Both the position numbers and the translations under genes were made by a program. A DNA stretch of 64,000 nt. It comes from Nageia nagi. Its lineage: Eukaryota > Pinophyta. Positions 36,740 to 48,501 of the stretch are shown here, piece by piece. The stretch covers positions 19,592,001-19,656,000 of the forward strand of contig JBITNC010000001.1 in NCBI GenBank assembly GCA_050084985.1, read 5' to 3'. The notes under the pieces are model-generated. The model saw only the letters and a program-made list of their open reading frames with translations. It was not told where the DNA came from and made no database searches. Positions within the stretch are counted from its first letter, which is position 1. The number at the start of each line of letters is the position of its first letter.

Positions 36740-37690
36740 ATTGATGGGAATGTTGAACCTCCTTAATCAGTTGAGCAATCTGAATAATCTTATAGGATTC
36801 CAAAATAGTTTTCCAAAGCACTTGAAAGTATTCATCTTGATAAAATGGGAAAAACGGGCACTAGAAGTTCCTATAATGATAGATAAGAAAATGGAGGGGG
36901 TAGAAGATTCAAATTTAGATGATGAAAATTATGTTTATGACATGAAATGTTCTTTTGATTATGATTTGAATTTTCTTCCAAATCAAAGCCAACTTCCTTT
37001 AAACAAGTTATTTTTCATGATGTGTGGATAGAAGAAATGAATAAAGAATATGATGCTCTCATCATGAATGGGACATGGAAGTTGGTAGATCCTCCATATA
37101 AAACCAAACCAATAGGTTGCAAGTGGGTATTAAAAATTAAGTACAAATAAGATGGTTTTTTTGACAAAGACAAAACGAGGCTTGTGTCTAAAGGTTTTGC
37201 ACAAAACGAAGGTATTGACTATGATGAGACTTTTCATCCTACAACAAAATGGGGGACCACTCATTCTTTGTTGGCTATATCATCTCAATATGGGTGAAAA
37301 TTTCATCGAATGGACATGAAGAAATTTTTTTAATGGTGATCTAAAAAAGAATGTGTACATGACACAACAAAAAGTATTTATAGTGAAAATTCAAGAACAA
37401 AAGGTATGAAAACTTATCAAGTCTTTGTATGGCCTAAAGCAAGCTCCTTGTACATAGTATGAAAAGGTCATTGAGTATCTTTTGAAAATCAATTTTGAGG
37501 ATTATAATCTTGATGATGTAACTTTATTTGTAAAGAAATTTGGCAAGACTATTGTATTTCTTGGCGTATGTAGGTCATCGTTTGATAATAGGTAACAATG
37601 AAGGATACATTACATCCTCAATAATTGTAGAAAGATTTTGAAATCTACCAATATGAGGCATCTTTGCTATTACTTGGGTGTTAATGTAAG
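36740..37690 (+). pseudogene. Copia element 3: reverse transcriptase remnant (N-terminal half)
   Basis: The plus strand from about 37030 reads EMNKEYDALIMNGTWKLVDP, TKPIGCKWVLKIKY, TRLVSKGFAQNEGIDYDETF and FHRMDMKKFF. These are the opening blocks of copia RT. The frame is lost around 37320. The YVDD block is not clear (LMRVCRSSFDN region). The sequence stops at a block equivalent to MKDLGxLHYFLG. Confidence 0.78.
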
Positions 37691-40295
37691 GACCCAATCT
37701 CAACACTTAAGATAAAATCCTACTTTAACACCTAACTCATAACACTTGAGTAGTGAAAAGTTTTTTTTTTCTAAAATTTTAAACTAAGTAATTCAAAAGC
37801 AATAGCTTTTGAATGCGTTTGAAGCTACTTGTGAAGCATGTAATCTATATATCACAATGTTGCTAGCATTGGTTCCAAGTTAAGTCATTCATTAGTTGTG
37901 ATCTCTTCTTAACTATATGCCATTTCTTATTTATTAACATAACTTGTTAATAACCCCACATGGCTTACCTTTGTATGCTACTCTAATGATTATTTCACTT
38001 TACTTGCTAACACATTTTTCTCAAACACGGTGATTCTCAATGGAATCATATACATAACTTGTATTTCTACTCATCATCGTCTTATGATAATTTAATACTT
38101 CAAAGTCCATTCAAATCCAAATGAGGATTTATTGATTATCTCAACATAAGTCACTTCCATAATCGATATCCTCGAGATGAATAATCATGCCTTTACTTTT
38201 ATAGTTTTAGCTAAGTTTCAATTTAGGTTTAAATATCTCATAAATAAATCCACTATGATTTACAAGTAAATCATTCCTCTAAGAGATATTATACTATCTT
38301 TTTTCTTATGTTCATTTATTATCTCTTCTCAACCTCAACTACTTGCCCAAGCTTGATACTTTTAGGTGAGGGAGTTAGGTCCTAAACATCTCATTGCATT
38401 GCGTAGAAATAAAGATTAATTAACTTTATCTAAAACAATAACAACATTGCATATATGATAAAAGACCATACATCATTCATTAAGTAAAATTCACACATAT
38501 TAATAAATAATATTTTATTAATTGAGAAAGTTCTTTACATAAAAGTAATTATCTATAAATTACATAAATCATCTTTATTACAATCAATTAAGATTGAATA
38601 TATAATTGTTTTGGAATCTTAAGAAAGTAATAGTAAATTTTCATATCTTCATTCCAAAATTACCACAAGAAATAGTGAGAGTTCAATCACCTTTAGTTTA
38701 AATCATGGTAGCTCAAGAATGGATTTGGATCAAAATAGCTTTTTCTTTCCTAATATGTAACTACATGGTTTTCAAAAAGAAAGAATACAATACACACAAT
38801 AAACTCTTTTTTTAATATTTATTCTAGATTTTCAGCATAACAACAAGAATATATAATCCAATGAAATAAACTCCAAGGATATAAAAATAGTTTCTAATGA
38901 ATCTATTTATTACTAAATAAATTCCATACAATTTCTTGCTAATTCTAGTATTGCTTTTTTTTTTATCAAACACTCTTTTCAAGCATGAAAATATAACTCA
39001 CAAACACTAAGTTTTTAATCCCTATTAAAAATTGCACAACATATAGTTTTATTCAAGGATTAAAACTTAGATCTCAAAATAATATTATTCTATCCACACT
39101 AGAATAATATAAAATACTTTCATAAAACTTTCACAAAGCATCTTTCTTTTATAAGTCTTTCCAAGCTTCTCTAGAACTCTATGATTGATCTACTATTTTT
39201 CATACTAAGAAAATATCACAAATAATATCATAGATCCTTTCTATCTCTCTCAGATTTTATGCACAAGAAACAATAACCTTCTTACACAATAACTCCAAGG
39301 GTAAAGAATTGTTTCTTTAAATTTATTTCTTATTAATAAATTTCATACAATTTTTCTACTAACCTTAGGATTAGTTTTCTTAGATTAATATTTTCCTATG
39401 TTAAGAAAATATAATATATGACCCCTAAGTAATTTCTTATAAATTTATGCAATTAATTCAACTCACTAAAAATAATTGCATATATCTATACTTAAATCTT
39501 TTACAATGATGAGAACTATTTAAATAATAATAACTTTATTATTTAAATCAATATTTCAAGCTTACTAATCTAGTTAAGCTATTTTTCTTGCAACTTATCT
39601 TGAATAAAATATCCTATTTTATTCCCTAGATAAGTTGCATTACTTATTTTAAATACAAAATCTTCAAAAAGGTAAGATACCATTCCTTATAAAATACTTC
39701 CCTATTTTATACTTCAATATTTTACAATAATTAACAACTTCCTTTTTCTAGCTTTCAAGTATAAATACAAAAAATGTAGCTTTCCAAACTAGCTTCAAAA
39801 TAAAGTAAACATTCCCCTAAATTTATTTCTATTTAAATAAAATTTCACAGTATTACTTTTCTAATGCTAGTTTGATTTTCTTATGCTTGTATTTTCCTAT
39901 TTTAAGAGAGCATAAGATCACAACTAATAAAATGCAAAAATCCCTTCACTAGTGTTTTCTAATTATTTAAATCAATAAAAGGAACATTATGGATTTAAGA
40001 TATATTTCACTTGTTTTAATTCTTTCATAAAATATAAGCATCTTTTTACTTTTTCCCTAACAAATAAAACAATTCACATAATATATTTTCTAATAATAAA
40101 TTACTCATAAAATAAAAATCTTATATATTATATATATATATAGAGTTTATCCTATTTAAAATAAAAACAAACTCTTTTTTTTTATTACAATAAAATAAAT
40201 CACTTACTTGTTTTATTTTCCTTAAGCAAATAAAACAAACCTTTTTATTTTATTAGAAAATACAAACACTATAATTTAATAAATAAAAACATAAT
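37691..40295. repeat. AT-rich, internally repetitive stretch (unclassified)
   Basis: It begins abruptly at the copia 3 break with TGTAAGGACCCAATCTC, which could be an LTR start. Related paragraphs recur: 'aactccaagg(a/g)...tttcta(a)tgaat/aaattta...aaattccatacaattt' at about 38868-38960 and 39288-39385, with a weaker third at about 39810-39890. No coding is visible. Termini and class are not established. A (TA)n run sits at 40121-40144. Confidence 0.35.
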
Positions 40296-41985
40296 TGTTG
40301 AGTAAGGTGTTGAAGTGTTGTCATTGTTGTCAACACAAATAGATTTGAGATACTGCAATCATAAGAGTTTTTTTTTTTTTTCAGGTGCCAATTACTTCTC
40401 AGGAGCTATATCCTAAGAGTTAGTCATTTTCTTGGAGCTAATCATTTTTTTAAAACCACATCCCTGGAGCCAAAGAAAATCACTTTTATGAAGCTACATC
40501 CTTAGATCCGACATAAATCATTTCTCTGGAGCTATGTCTTTGATGAAGATCATTTCTTTGGAGTCACATCCCTCACAAAAATCATTTCTTTGGATCTACA
40601 TCATTTCTTTGGATCTACTAAAGGGAATCATATTAATGAAGTTGTATTGAATTTTTCGATCAACTAAAGAGTAGTTTGACTCCAAGGACATGCAACAAAT
40701 CATGGACACTTATTCTCACCAATAAAATAAATCGTCGAGTGTTAAAGGAGGACTATAAGACTGCAAACAAAAATAGAAAAAGGCAATCACAAAGTTGCAA
40801 CAGTTACTAAACTATTTTTTAATTTTTCAGTTAGTATCTTTGTATGTGACAATTGTGAATTTTGAAGGGGAAATAAACAATTAAAAATGAAATTAAAAAC
40901 TATAGTAAAGAACCATAAAAAGTGGAGTAGTTACAGAGATGGCATCTTTGCATGGAAATGGGATGAAATAAATTGTTAAAAACCAAAAATAGATTTCACA
41001 ATAATGAACCAAAAAAATGTGTAAAGCAATTATATAATATGCATAATTACATGGAAAGAGTTATTGAAGTTCAATTTATTTTTTTATTACAACAATAAAA
41101 ACTTTTGGAAAATGATGGAAGAGGTATTATGAACTAATGGTAGAATATTGATGTGAAGAGTTGAGAAAGCCCAATTTATACCATGTTACTTATTGAGGTG
41201 AAGTTGATAAAGAAAAGATTACAGGATTTTGTATGTTGAGGTGAAGCTGGTAGAGACTGCAATTACAAGTGAAGAAATATAGTGAGATTGAAGAGATAGG
41301 TAGAGCATCATTTTGAGGCTAGAGAGATAGGGGAGTACAATGTTAAGGTGAAGAGAGCCTAGTTGTAGGAAAATGAGATGAAGAACCTATATTTAGAAAA
41401 ATGAAGTGAAGAGAGTCCATTTAAAGAAAATTAGAGTTGAGAAAGAGAAATTGTAGACTACTCTTCTTGGTTATTTGAACAAATAATAAAGGTGTTATAT
41501 ATAGGCTACTAAAATAAGGGTTTAAGTATATTGAGGTGATGTTGATAGGAAAGATTTGAGAGCTTAGATAGAAGTCATCAAAGATGAAGTTTTGAGAGCT
41601 AAACCATAAAGGGTATTTGTGACAAGATTGATAATACTTTATCAAAATTACAAGTTTTGTAAATTTTGTCAAGTTGGTGCTTGATTAGGGGTTGGAGCTA
41701 CTTGTATTGGGTGATGCAAAATAAAAGGTTAATTGTAGATACTCTTGATAGTTGGTGCTATCAAAATTGTAAAGATAAAACACTTTCAAGGTTGAATTTG
41801 ATTAGGAGATTAAACAACCCATTACCTACACTAGGTTTTTACTATAAAGTTTGGTGTTATGAGTTGCATTGTGTGATTGCTATACATTGTTAGATTAGCT
41901 AAATTACAATTTATCTACATAGCTGAGTTAAACTTTTAAGACATATTGATTCACCCCCTTCTCAGCATCACAGTTAAGAAAATAA
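40296..41985 (+). repeat. Copia 5' LTR (element 5)
   Basis: It starts TGTTGAGTAAGGTG and ends just before a tRNA-iMet primer site at 41987, after the pyrimidine-rich CACCCCCTTCTCAGC typical of LTR ends. No second copy is in the window, so the start rests on the TGTTG form and the change from AT-rich sequence. It contains a degenerate tandem array (40395-40625). Confidence 0.55.
40395..40625 (+). repeat. Degenerate ~35-45 bp tandem repeat in the LTR
   Basis: At least five variants of 'aatcatttctttggagctacatcc' in a row, with spacers of changing length. Confidence 0.65.
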
Positions 41986-41986
41986 T

Positions 41987-41998
41987 TGGTATCATAGC
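41987..41998 (+). other. Primer-binding site of copia element 5
   Basis: TGGTATCATAGC followed by TAGGTTCC, one base from the tRNA-iMet complement and correctly placed between LTR and gag. Confidence 0.75.
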
Positions 41999-42049
41999 TA
42001 GGTTCCTATTAGGTTTAATTGACTAAGGAGATCCAAGAAATGATATCAT

Positions 42050-42490
42050 GGCTAATGGAGAAGGCTTCTCATTAAATAAAAGACCTTTGTTTAATAGAAT
42101 TAACTATACCTTCTAAAGAATCAAAACAAAAAGATATCTTTGTGCCTTGGAATATGATATTTGGGAAGCAATAACAAATGGATACATAATACCTTCTACT
42201 CCTCCAATGGATGCAATTGGTAAGAAGCATTTTGAGAGTGAATATAAGGCCAAGAATGCTATCATTTATGATTTAGTTGGTATTGAATTAGTAAATGTTA
42301 TGGGATGAAAGACTACGAAGAAAATTGGGATAAATTACAAAATATTCATGAAGGAGATAACAAAATCAAGGAATCTAAGCTACAAAATTTTATGTCATAG
42401 TTTGAAAGTATAAAAATGAACCAGAAGAGGATGTGGTTGCTTTAGCAGTGCACCAACATCAACTCTACATCATGCCTAATTAATGCTAAG
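42050..42490 (+). pseudogene. Copia element 5: gag remnant
   Basis: The plus strand reads LNKRPLFNRINYTF, then TKRYLCALEYDIWEAITNGY, FESEYKAKNAIIYDLVGIEL, KKIWDKLQNIHEGDNKIKES and KLQNFMS. These match copia Gag (PxFxGxNYxxWKxxMxxxLxxxxxxxWxxIxxGY ... AxxxIxxxL ... AKEIWDxLxxxYEGxxxVKxxKLQxL). Stops break it into pieces. Everything beyond about 42.5 kb belongs to another element in the opposite orientation. Confidence 0.75.
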
Positions 42491-42542
42491 CATTAATGAC
42501 TACCTACTTTCTCAGAAGTTATGTCTAGAAGATGTACAAACC

Positions 42543-42593
42543 TTATATATTATATATATATATTATATATATATATATTATATATATATTATT
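42543..42593. repeat. (TA)n microsatellite at the junction of two elements
   Basis: About 50 bases of almost pure TA/TATAT, lying exactly between the copia 5 gag remnant and the integrase end of gypsy element A. Confidence 0.9.
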
Positions 42594-42609
42594 GTTTTGA
42601 AACCATGTA

Positions 42610-43850
42610 CACTATACAATGTCTAGCGGTGTTACAAGATCATATTATCACTTGGTAATTCTTCAAATAGATCTCGCTAATAGGAATAGGTAATTCCTAG
42701 AACATGATGATGTCTTGTAATTTGAATGCATTACTTTATATGGCTTGAGTGATGATATAAGGCCCGCTCCAGAGAGAGTCAAATTTTTGGTGTCTTTTGG
42801 GCTTTGCTCTCTTCTCATCCCATTTGAGAATAATGTCACTTGGTTAAAACTTCATCCAAGAAGACTTTTTCTTATCAAACCATTTCTTGACAATGTGCTA
42901 GCAATGCTAAAATGACTCATATGCTTTATTTTGATCTTCCTCCAACTTTAGGAGCTAGTTATACCTGAATTGTAATGGCTTGAAGTCATGGTCATCCATT
43001 TCTTGCAAGATTTTTAATGCTGGTAACTCAATGTGTATTGGTAATACATGTCTTTTACCATATATTAGTGCATATAGGATGTTTTGATTATTGATTTAAT
43101 ACTAATTCTATCTATCCATAATGCAAAATCCTATTATGTATACCACTATCTAGGATTCCCTTCAATTATAATTTTAATGATTTGGGTTAGGTTTTTATTA
43201 GTTGATTAAGCTAACCCATTACCTTATAGGTAATAATTTGAAGAGAATAACCAGTATATCCCATATTCAGCAACAAAGTTTGATAAGTTACCTCCAATAA
43301 ATGCTGGGCCATTATCTAAGATAATAGTTTATGGGATTCCAAAGTGAGTGATTATTCTTTTTATCATTTCTATCATCGCTTATTGATCTGTATTATTACA
43401 TGGCATAAATTTTGACCATTTAGTAAAGTAATTGGTTGCAATCAAGATGAATTTATGGCTTGCTGAGAAATTTGGGTTTATAACACCAATGAAGTCCATA
43501 CCCCATTCTTGGAAGGGTTTCTCAACTACCATAGATTTAAGAGGCATAGCAACTTCCCTTTATTTTTTCTCACAAATCTACTACATTTGTCACATTCCTA
43601 GGTAATCTTGAATAAATCTTGAAATATGGTGGGTTAATAATACCTAACTTGTAATATTTTTGCTATTGTAGTTGGTCCACTATAATGCTCGCTAGAGAAT
43701 CCATAATGAAATTCATGCACTATCTTCTGGGATTCATCATGAGTCACACATCTTAATAAGGTTTGATCAAAGTTCTTTCTATACAAATAGTCATCTATCA
43801 TCATAAACTTCAGGGCATACAACTTGAATGTCCTTTGAAATCTATCCAAA
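42610..43850 (-). pseudogene. Gypsy A: integrase remnant
   Basis: 43634-43849 is the zinc-binding start: LKFMMIDDYLYRKNFDQTLL, ESQKIVHEFHYGFSSEHYSG. The core near 43330-43220 reads TIILDNGPAFIGGNLSNFVA (catalytic D of DNGPxF kept). The end near 42840-42650 reads PSDIILKWDEKRAKPKRHQK, FDSLWSGPYIIT and ELPIPISEIYLKNY, which is the GPFxI / LPxPVNGxxLKxYF tail of gypsy integrases without a chromodomain. In the family, it inserts cDNA. Interrupted by stops. Confidence 0.8.
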
Positions 43851-43999
43851 GATTCAAGATATTTACTAGTTTGAAAATAAAAATAACTTGCTTAATCCAA
43901 ACATTTTCTTCATTATGTTGCTTCTCATCCTCTATGATAGTAATTATATGTGAATCTTCAAATACATTTTAAAATAGAGTTTGACCTATGATCAGCTTG

Positions 44000-44440
44000 T
44001 TTGGTTTAATTTCTATATCATATTCTATTATTTTAATAATCTAACCAACCTTTCCTTCACCTAAGTCTTCTTATATAACATAATTTCTTACATCTGGATG
44101 GATAGTAAATACAAGGATTCTATTGTGGAAGATATAATGCTTGAATTTTTTAAGTCCGTTCATTATGGAAAACACTTGCTTTTCAATAAATGAGTACTTT
44201 TTCTAGTGTTAATGTAGTGTTTGGCTATGAAAGGTAATCAAATGTTCTTCTTTTTTATCATCTTTTTGTGCTAGAATCGCAATAATGCTTCTTTCTACTC
44301 CATATGCGTACATGATGAAATCTTTTGACATATCAGGATTTTTAAGTACTAGAGCTTCTATTATAGCCTTTTTAATTTCTTTAAAAGCTAGTTTTGGTTC
44401 ATCTAACCAATAGAACATAGCATCTTTCTTTAGCATTAAA
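44000..44440 (-). pseudogene. Gypsy A: RT-linked RNase H remnant
   Basis: 44209-44436 reads FYWLDEPKLAFKEIKKAIIE, ALVLKNPDMSKDFIMYAYG, SIIAILAQKD and EEHLITFHSQTLH. This is the standard gypsy W...AFxxLKxxLxxxPVLxxPD...FxLxTDAS...VLxQ block, with the catalytic TDAS replaced by AYGV. The continuation toward 44000 (KHYINTRKS...VFSIMNGLKKFKHY) follows with stops. Confidence 0.8.
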
Positions 44441-44469
44441 GTGATTAGGGATACAATCTCTAAAAAATC

Positions 44470-45260
44470 ATTAATGAATTTTCTAACAAAATTGATTTAA
44501 CCAAGGAATGATTGCAAGGCTTTCTTATTGGAGGGGAGTGGCAATGCTTCAATAGCTTTCACTCTATCTGGATCAGTCATTAATCCCTCCTTTAAGACAA
44601 TGTGGCCAAGTAATTTTTCTTGGTTGACCATAAAAATAGTTTTTCTTGGATTAATTGAAATACCAAATTCCATACATTTTTCAAAAACTTGTCTGAGATA
44701 TTTCAGATGATCCTTTCTGCTCTTAGAGAATATTGTAATATCATCTAGATAGACTAAGATTATCTTATTTATTAGATCATCAAATGTATGATTCACAGAT
44801 CTTTAAAAAGTAGCTCCCACATTAGAAAGACCAAAAGGCATTCTTTAAAAAGCAAATGTTCCCCATTTAGTTATAAATGCGATTTTGTATTGACCTTCAT
44901 CTTTGACCCAAATTTGGTTAAATCTTGAGTGGCCATCAATCATTGAAAAATAATAAGCTTCAACTACTATATGTAGAATCTATTCCATAGGTGGGAGAGG
45001 ATAATTATCTTTGAAAGACAATTGATTCAAATTTTGAAATCAACATAGAGTTTGATTTCCTTGCTCTTCTTTCTAACAGGAACTAGATTTACAACCCAAG
45101 AAGAATGCTTTATAGGATAAATAATTTTTTAATCAAGCAACTTGATTAATTCTTATTTCATGGCTTATTCTATTTTTCGATTAACTAACCTTTATTTTTG
45201 CCTATATATTTTGGTATCTAGTTCAAGCTCAATTGTGTGTTGGATGACACTCTTATCATA
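44470..45260 (-). pseudogene. Gypsy A: reverse transcriptase remnant
   Basis: The longest frame, 44497-44796, has DLINKIILVYLDDITIFSKS, the intact YLDD catalytic pair, followed by HLKYLRQVFEKCMEFGISIN, KLLGHIVLKEGL and ALPLPSNKKALQSFLG. Upstream pieces up to 45.2 kb give the fingers and palm start with stops (KHSSWVVNLVPVR, VDFKI, NLSFKDNYPLPPME-like, and WGTFAF for RT block C). Near-identical to element B at 59900-60540. Confidence 0.85.
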
Positions 45261-45699
45261 TGTCTTAAGATCATCATAAGTCCAGGCAATTGCTTTGGAT
45301 AACTCATGATAAATTTGAGATATAACAACTTTTCTTCATTGAAACACTCTAAACCTATCTTTATATATCTAATAAGTTCTATTTTTAGCTCAATATAACT
45401 CTACTTATGGATAGCTAAAGATTTAGCTTTCTAGACATCTTTTGAATCAAATAATATTTCAAAAGAGAGTAATCTTTTTGGTATAACATTATTTTTGAGT
45501 TGGATAACATCTGATTCTTGAAAATAGTTAGGTAATTCTTGAATACAAAAAATGTGGGCTACTGCTTCATACAATAGAAAGTTCATTATATGCTTATTGG
45601 AATCAAATACTTGCTAAAAATTTGTAGCATCAGGTACTGAAGGCCTACATTGAACTTTGACTTCAAGAGTTCTTTTTTTATAATGAATAGGGTTGTAAC

Positions 45700-46150
45700 A
45701 TGCCCCTTTACTAGCAAGTGCATCAGCTATTTAGTTATACCTTCAAGGAATAGATATAAAATTGATAGTCAAGAATAACTACAATAAATTCCAAACTTTA
45801 TTCTTGTAGGTCTTCAAATAATGATGTTTTACATTAATTTGATTTCTAACTTACTTTATGAGAAATTCTGAATTACCATGGATAATTAGGCATCTAATGC
45901 ATATACTGATCACTTTAGATAATCCTAAATAAAGGGCTTCATACTCAACAACATTATTTGTATAAATCCATATGAATATGAAGGAGAATCTTTTCATATG
46001 TCCTTTTGGGGATTTGAACATAACTCCAACTCTACATCCATGCTTACATCTAGATCCATCAAAGTACATCATCCATATCTCATGCTCCTTTTCAATTGTG
46101 ATTGAGATTGGCTGAGCATATTCATATAAATAATAATTACCCATGCAACA
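45700..46150 (-). pseudogene. Gypsy A: additional plant-type RNase H (aRNH), upstream of RT
   Basis: 45851-46144 reads IWMMYFDGSRCKHGCRVGVM (first catalytic Asp in YFDGS), FKSPKGHMKRFSFIF, NNVVEYEALYLGLSKVISI (the catalytic Glu in EYEAL) and CLIIHGNSEFLIK (family VxGDSxLV; here the Asp is Asn). After a stop it continues toward 45700 with NFISIP-like, ADALASKGAC. This is the RVT_3 type, distinct from the RT-linked RNase H. It lies between protease and RT, not after RT. The same order is present in element B. Confidence 0.85.
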
Positions 46151-46249
46151 TCTATGACTTGATAATTTAAATCATTTACTAAAAGAATTTTAAATTTTAG
46201 GGGTGATTCTCTAAGTGTATCCCTTTCAAATACTTCCATAGGTTGAGGG

Positions 46250-47000
46250 CCATTCAAATAGTTTTATTCTATGATCTTTTTAAGATGAACACTTTGGTGC
46301 CCTCATTTAAAATTTTTACCTATTTGTTTTGGAAGGGAAGTAAGAGATGAGTATAGTCTAAAGTTAAGTATCCATCCAATTTAGCAATGAATTCTTTGGA
46401 TAGACATATTCCAAACAGAGGTGAAAGATCAACCATAATGATATCTTGAATAATATAAATTCTAGGGAGTGTATTAAAAGTTATTTAGACTCTTTTAACA
46501 CTACCAATGACATCTACAGAGGAAGAATCCAATTGTATGACACCATCAATACATCTTGTAATGTACAACTTTATTTTATTTGCAACAGCTTTAAGAATTA
46601 TAATTTTTGTAGCTTTGATATCTATCATATAGTTATTTACTACTCAACCTTCTAATATTAGGGATAGATAGAATGGTGGGGGTCTCCTTATACCTATTGG
46701 AGATGGAGGGATAAAATCTTCTTGCAAAAGGTCTAATTGACCTAGTATCTTTAATGCATCAAACATAGTCATCTTAGAAGGATTTTTCTTTAGTTATTCT
46801 ATAATATTATATAGATTATATGGGATAAACTTACTTGATTCCACTTGTTGATGTGTTCTAAATTATTGAGTGGCCTTTTATTTATGATAATATGTAATAA
46901 AAGGATACCTCAATGCATTAGGTATTTCCTTCTCTAGGACTTCTTTTTTAGCTGCAATGGGGTTTGCTTCATCAAGAACATTAGTACCCAAATTATGAGA
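46250..47000 (-). pseudogene. Gypsy A: protease region remnant
   Basis: The minus strand near 46900-46300 reads DALKILDQLDLLQEDFIPPS, RPPPFYLSLILEG, NNYMIDIKATKIIILKAV and KLYITRCIDGVIQLD, the counterpart of 58106-58654 in element B. The catalytic DTGA position is DIKA, so the enzyme is dead. Confidence 0.65.
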
Positions 47001-47099
47001 AATATTGCCTAAATTTTGAGAAACACTGCTTGAATGTGTTAGGAATTGATCTTGTTGATTTTGTGGTTGAGCTAAGGGAGCCTTGGCTTTCCTTGGTTC

Positions 47100-48260
47100 T
47101 AGTTGTATTGGAAGAGATACTTGATTTTATTGAGTATTTTAGGGTTATTATAGAGCCATTAAGGAGGAAGCTCTAGTTTGAATACAATTGGCTTATTCTA
47201 TAGCATATCCTAGAAGCCAAAAGTTTACCATGGTAAGATCAACAACAAGATCTGACATAAGTTCCACCATCTAGTCTTAATTTAATCCCAAATAATGATG
47301 TTGATAAACAACACATGAGTCTAAAAAATGAGGAGTTGAACATGGGGACACCATTCCATAATGCTCGAAGCATCACTTTTTGTAGAATTTGTCATAACAA
47401 TATTTTCAATTATTTTGGGGACACTTGATTATTCTGGCTAGTTCATCTTGGGCTAGAATTTAGATTGATACTAGTTATCATATATTCTGTAATTGAAACC
47501 TTGATTCTACCTTTCTTGTAGAGTGAGCTTATTAGTAAGGTTCTTAATAGTTACCTCTAATTACCTTATTATTTTCTCTTCTTGAGACTTAGGATTGGTA
47601 CTAGTACCAGTTGATGCAGGAGTAGGTAATGATAGTATCTGATTATAGATAATAGGTTTAGAAGGAGGTGGTAAGGCTAAAAATATAAGATGAATAATTT
47701 ATGGAATTTATTTAGGAGGTAAATTAATAAATAATGGTATAATGGTTCTAGGTTGCATCTTTCCAGAGGATACCAAGGTATGTTAAAAAGTTTTTGCTAT
47801 CTAGTAAACATCTAAGAAGGTATATCCTAGCATAACAATGAGCATATTAAGATCTAAGAGAAAGACCTTCTTATAATATACTAGAGGTCTAATTATTATT
47901 GGAATAGATTTCCATGTTCTCACAAATTTGATATTGAAATCATCAATGGAATCATGAGGATATCTTTTGATACATTCTATTAGGCTAAGAAATGTACTAT
48001 CATCACCTTTGTAGCAAATCTTTTAATTAAAGCTTGACATAACTCTCCCCATGAATTTATAGATTAGGGTATGAGAGTTTTAAACCATTTAAGCTAACAA
48101 AGATACATCTTGATAATGTTCATACAATGTTTTACTAGATCCATCATACTTAGAAAAAACATTGAATGTTGCTTGAGGTAAAGTAGGGGAGTTAGCAGAA
48201 ATGACCAAAGGATGACCATTATTTCAAGCAAAAAAATTGGCTAGCTGAGCCATGTTTGAA
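47100..48260 (-). pseudogene. Gypsy A: gag remnant
   Basis: Reverse-complement counterpart of 56560-57900 in element B: the MAQLA start at about 48252, then a highly broken Gag domain, a proline/threonine-rich linker and a Gln-rich segment. No zinc knuckle is recognisable. Identification rests mainly on collinearity with B. Confidence 0.55.
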
Positions 48261-48481
48261 GTATTAGTATCAAGTGAAGGAGTTTCTAGGGATAAATCAT
48301 ATACAACTAATAGTGGAATCACCCTTAAAGGAACTACAGGGGATACAATCCAAGAAATCTTTTGCCTAATTCTCCTACAAAGAACTGATAGCTCTCAAAA
48401 CCTAGGCTATTTAAGGGAATTTTTGGCACTACTTCTAGTAAGTCTATGTTCTAGAGGTGTCAGGGTTTGAAATACTAAATA

Positions 48482-48501
48482 TTTGATAATAGATTCACCA
48501 A
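48482..48501 (-). other. Primer-binding site of gypsy A
   Basis: The minus strand reads TTGGTGAATCTATTATCAAA. The equivalent in B is TTGGTGACTCTGCTATCAAC, resembling TTGGCGACTCTGCTGGGGA used by Tat/Ogre-type plant elements. Confidence 0.5.

Larger units (their letters stand above)
34212..37690 (+). mobile_element. Ty1/copia retrotransposon 3, truncated, decayed
   Basis: Plus-strand copia order: weak primer-site-like TGGTATAGCC (34212), gag, protease, integrase, RT. It ends at about 37690 within RT (MRHLCYYLGVNV, the family MKDLGxLxYFLGxEV). RNase H and a 3' LTR are absent. Sequence changes abruptly after TTGGGTGTTAATG. Confidence 0.8.

Noticed and set aside
37691-40295. Full LTR starting TGTAAGGACCC
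   Set aside because: No partner LTR, primer site or end could be identified, so it is listed only as an unclassified repetitive stretch.
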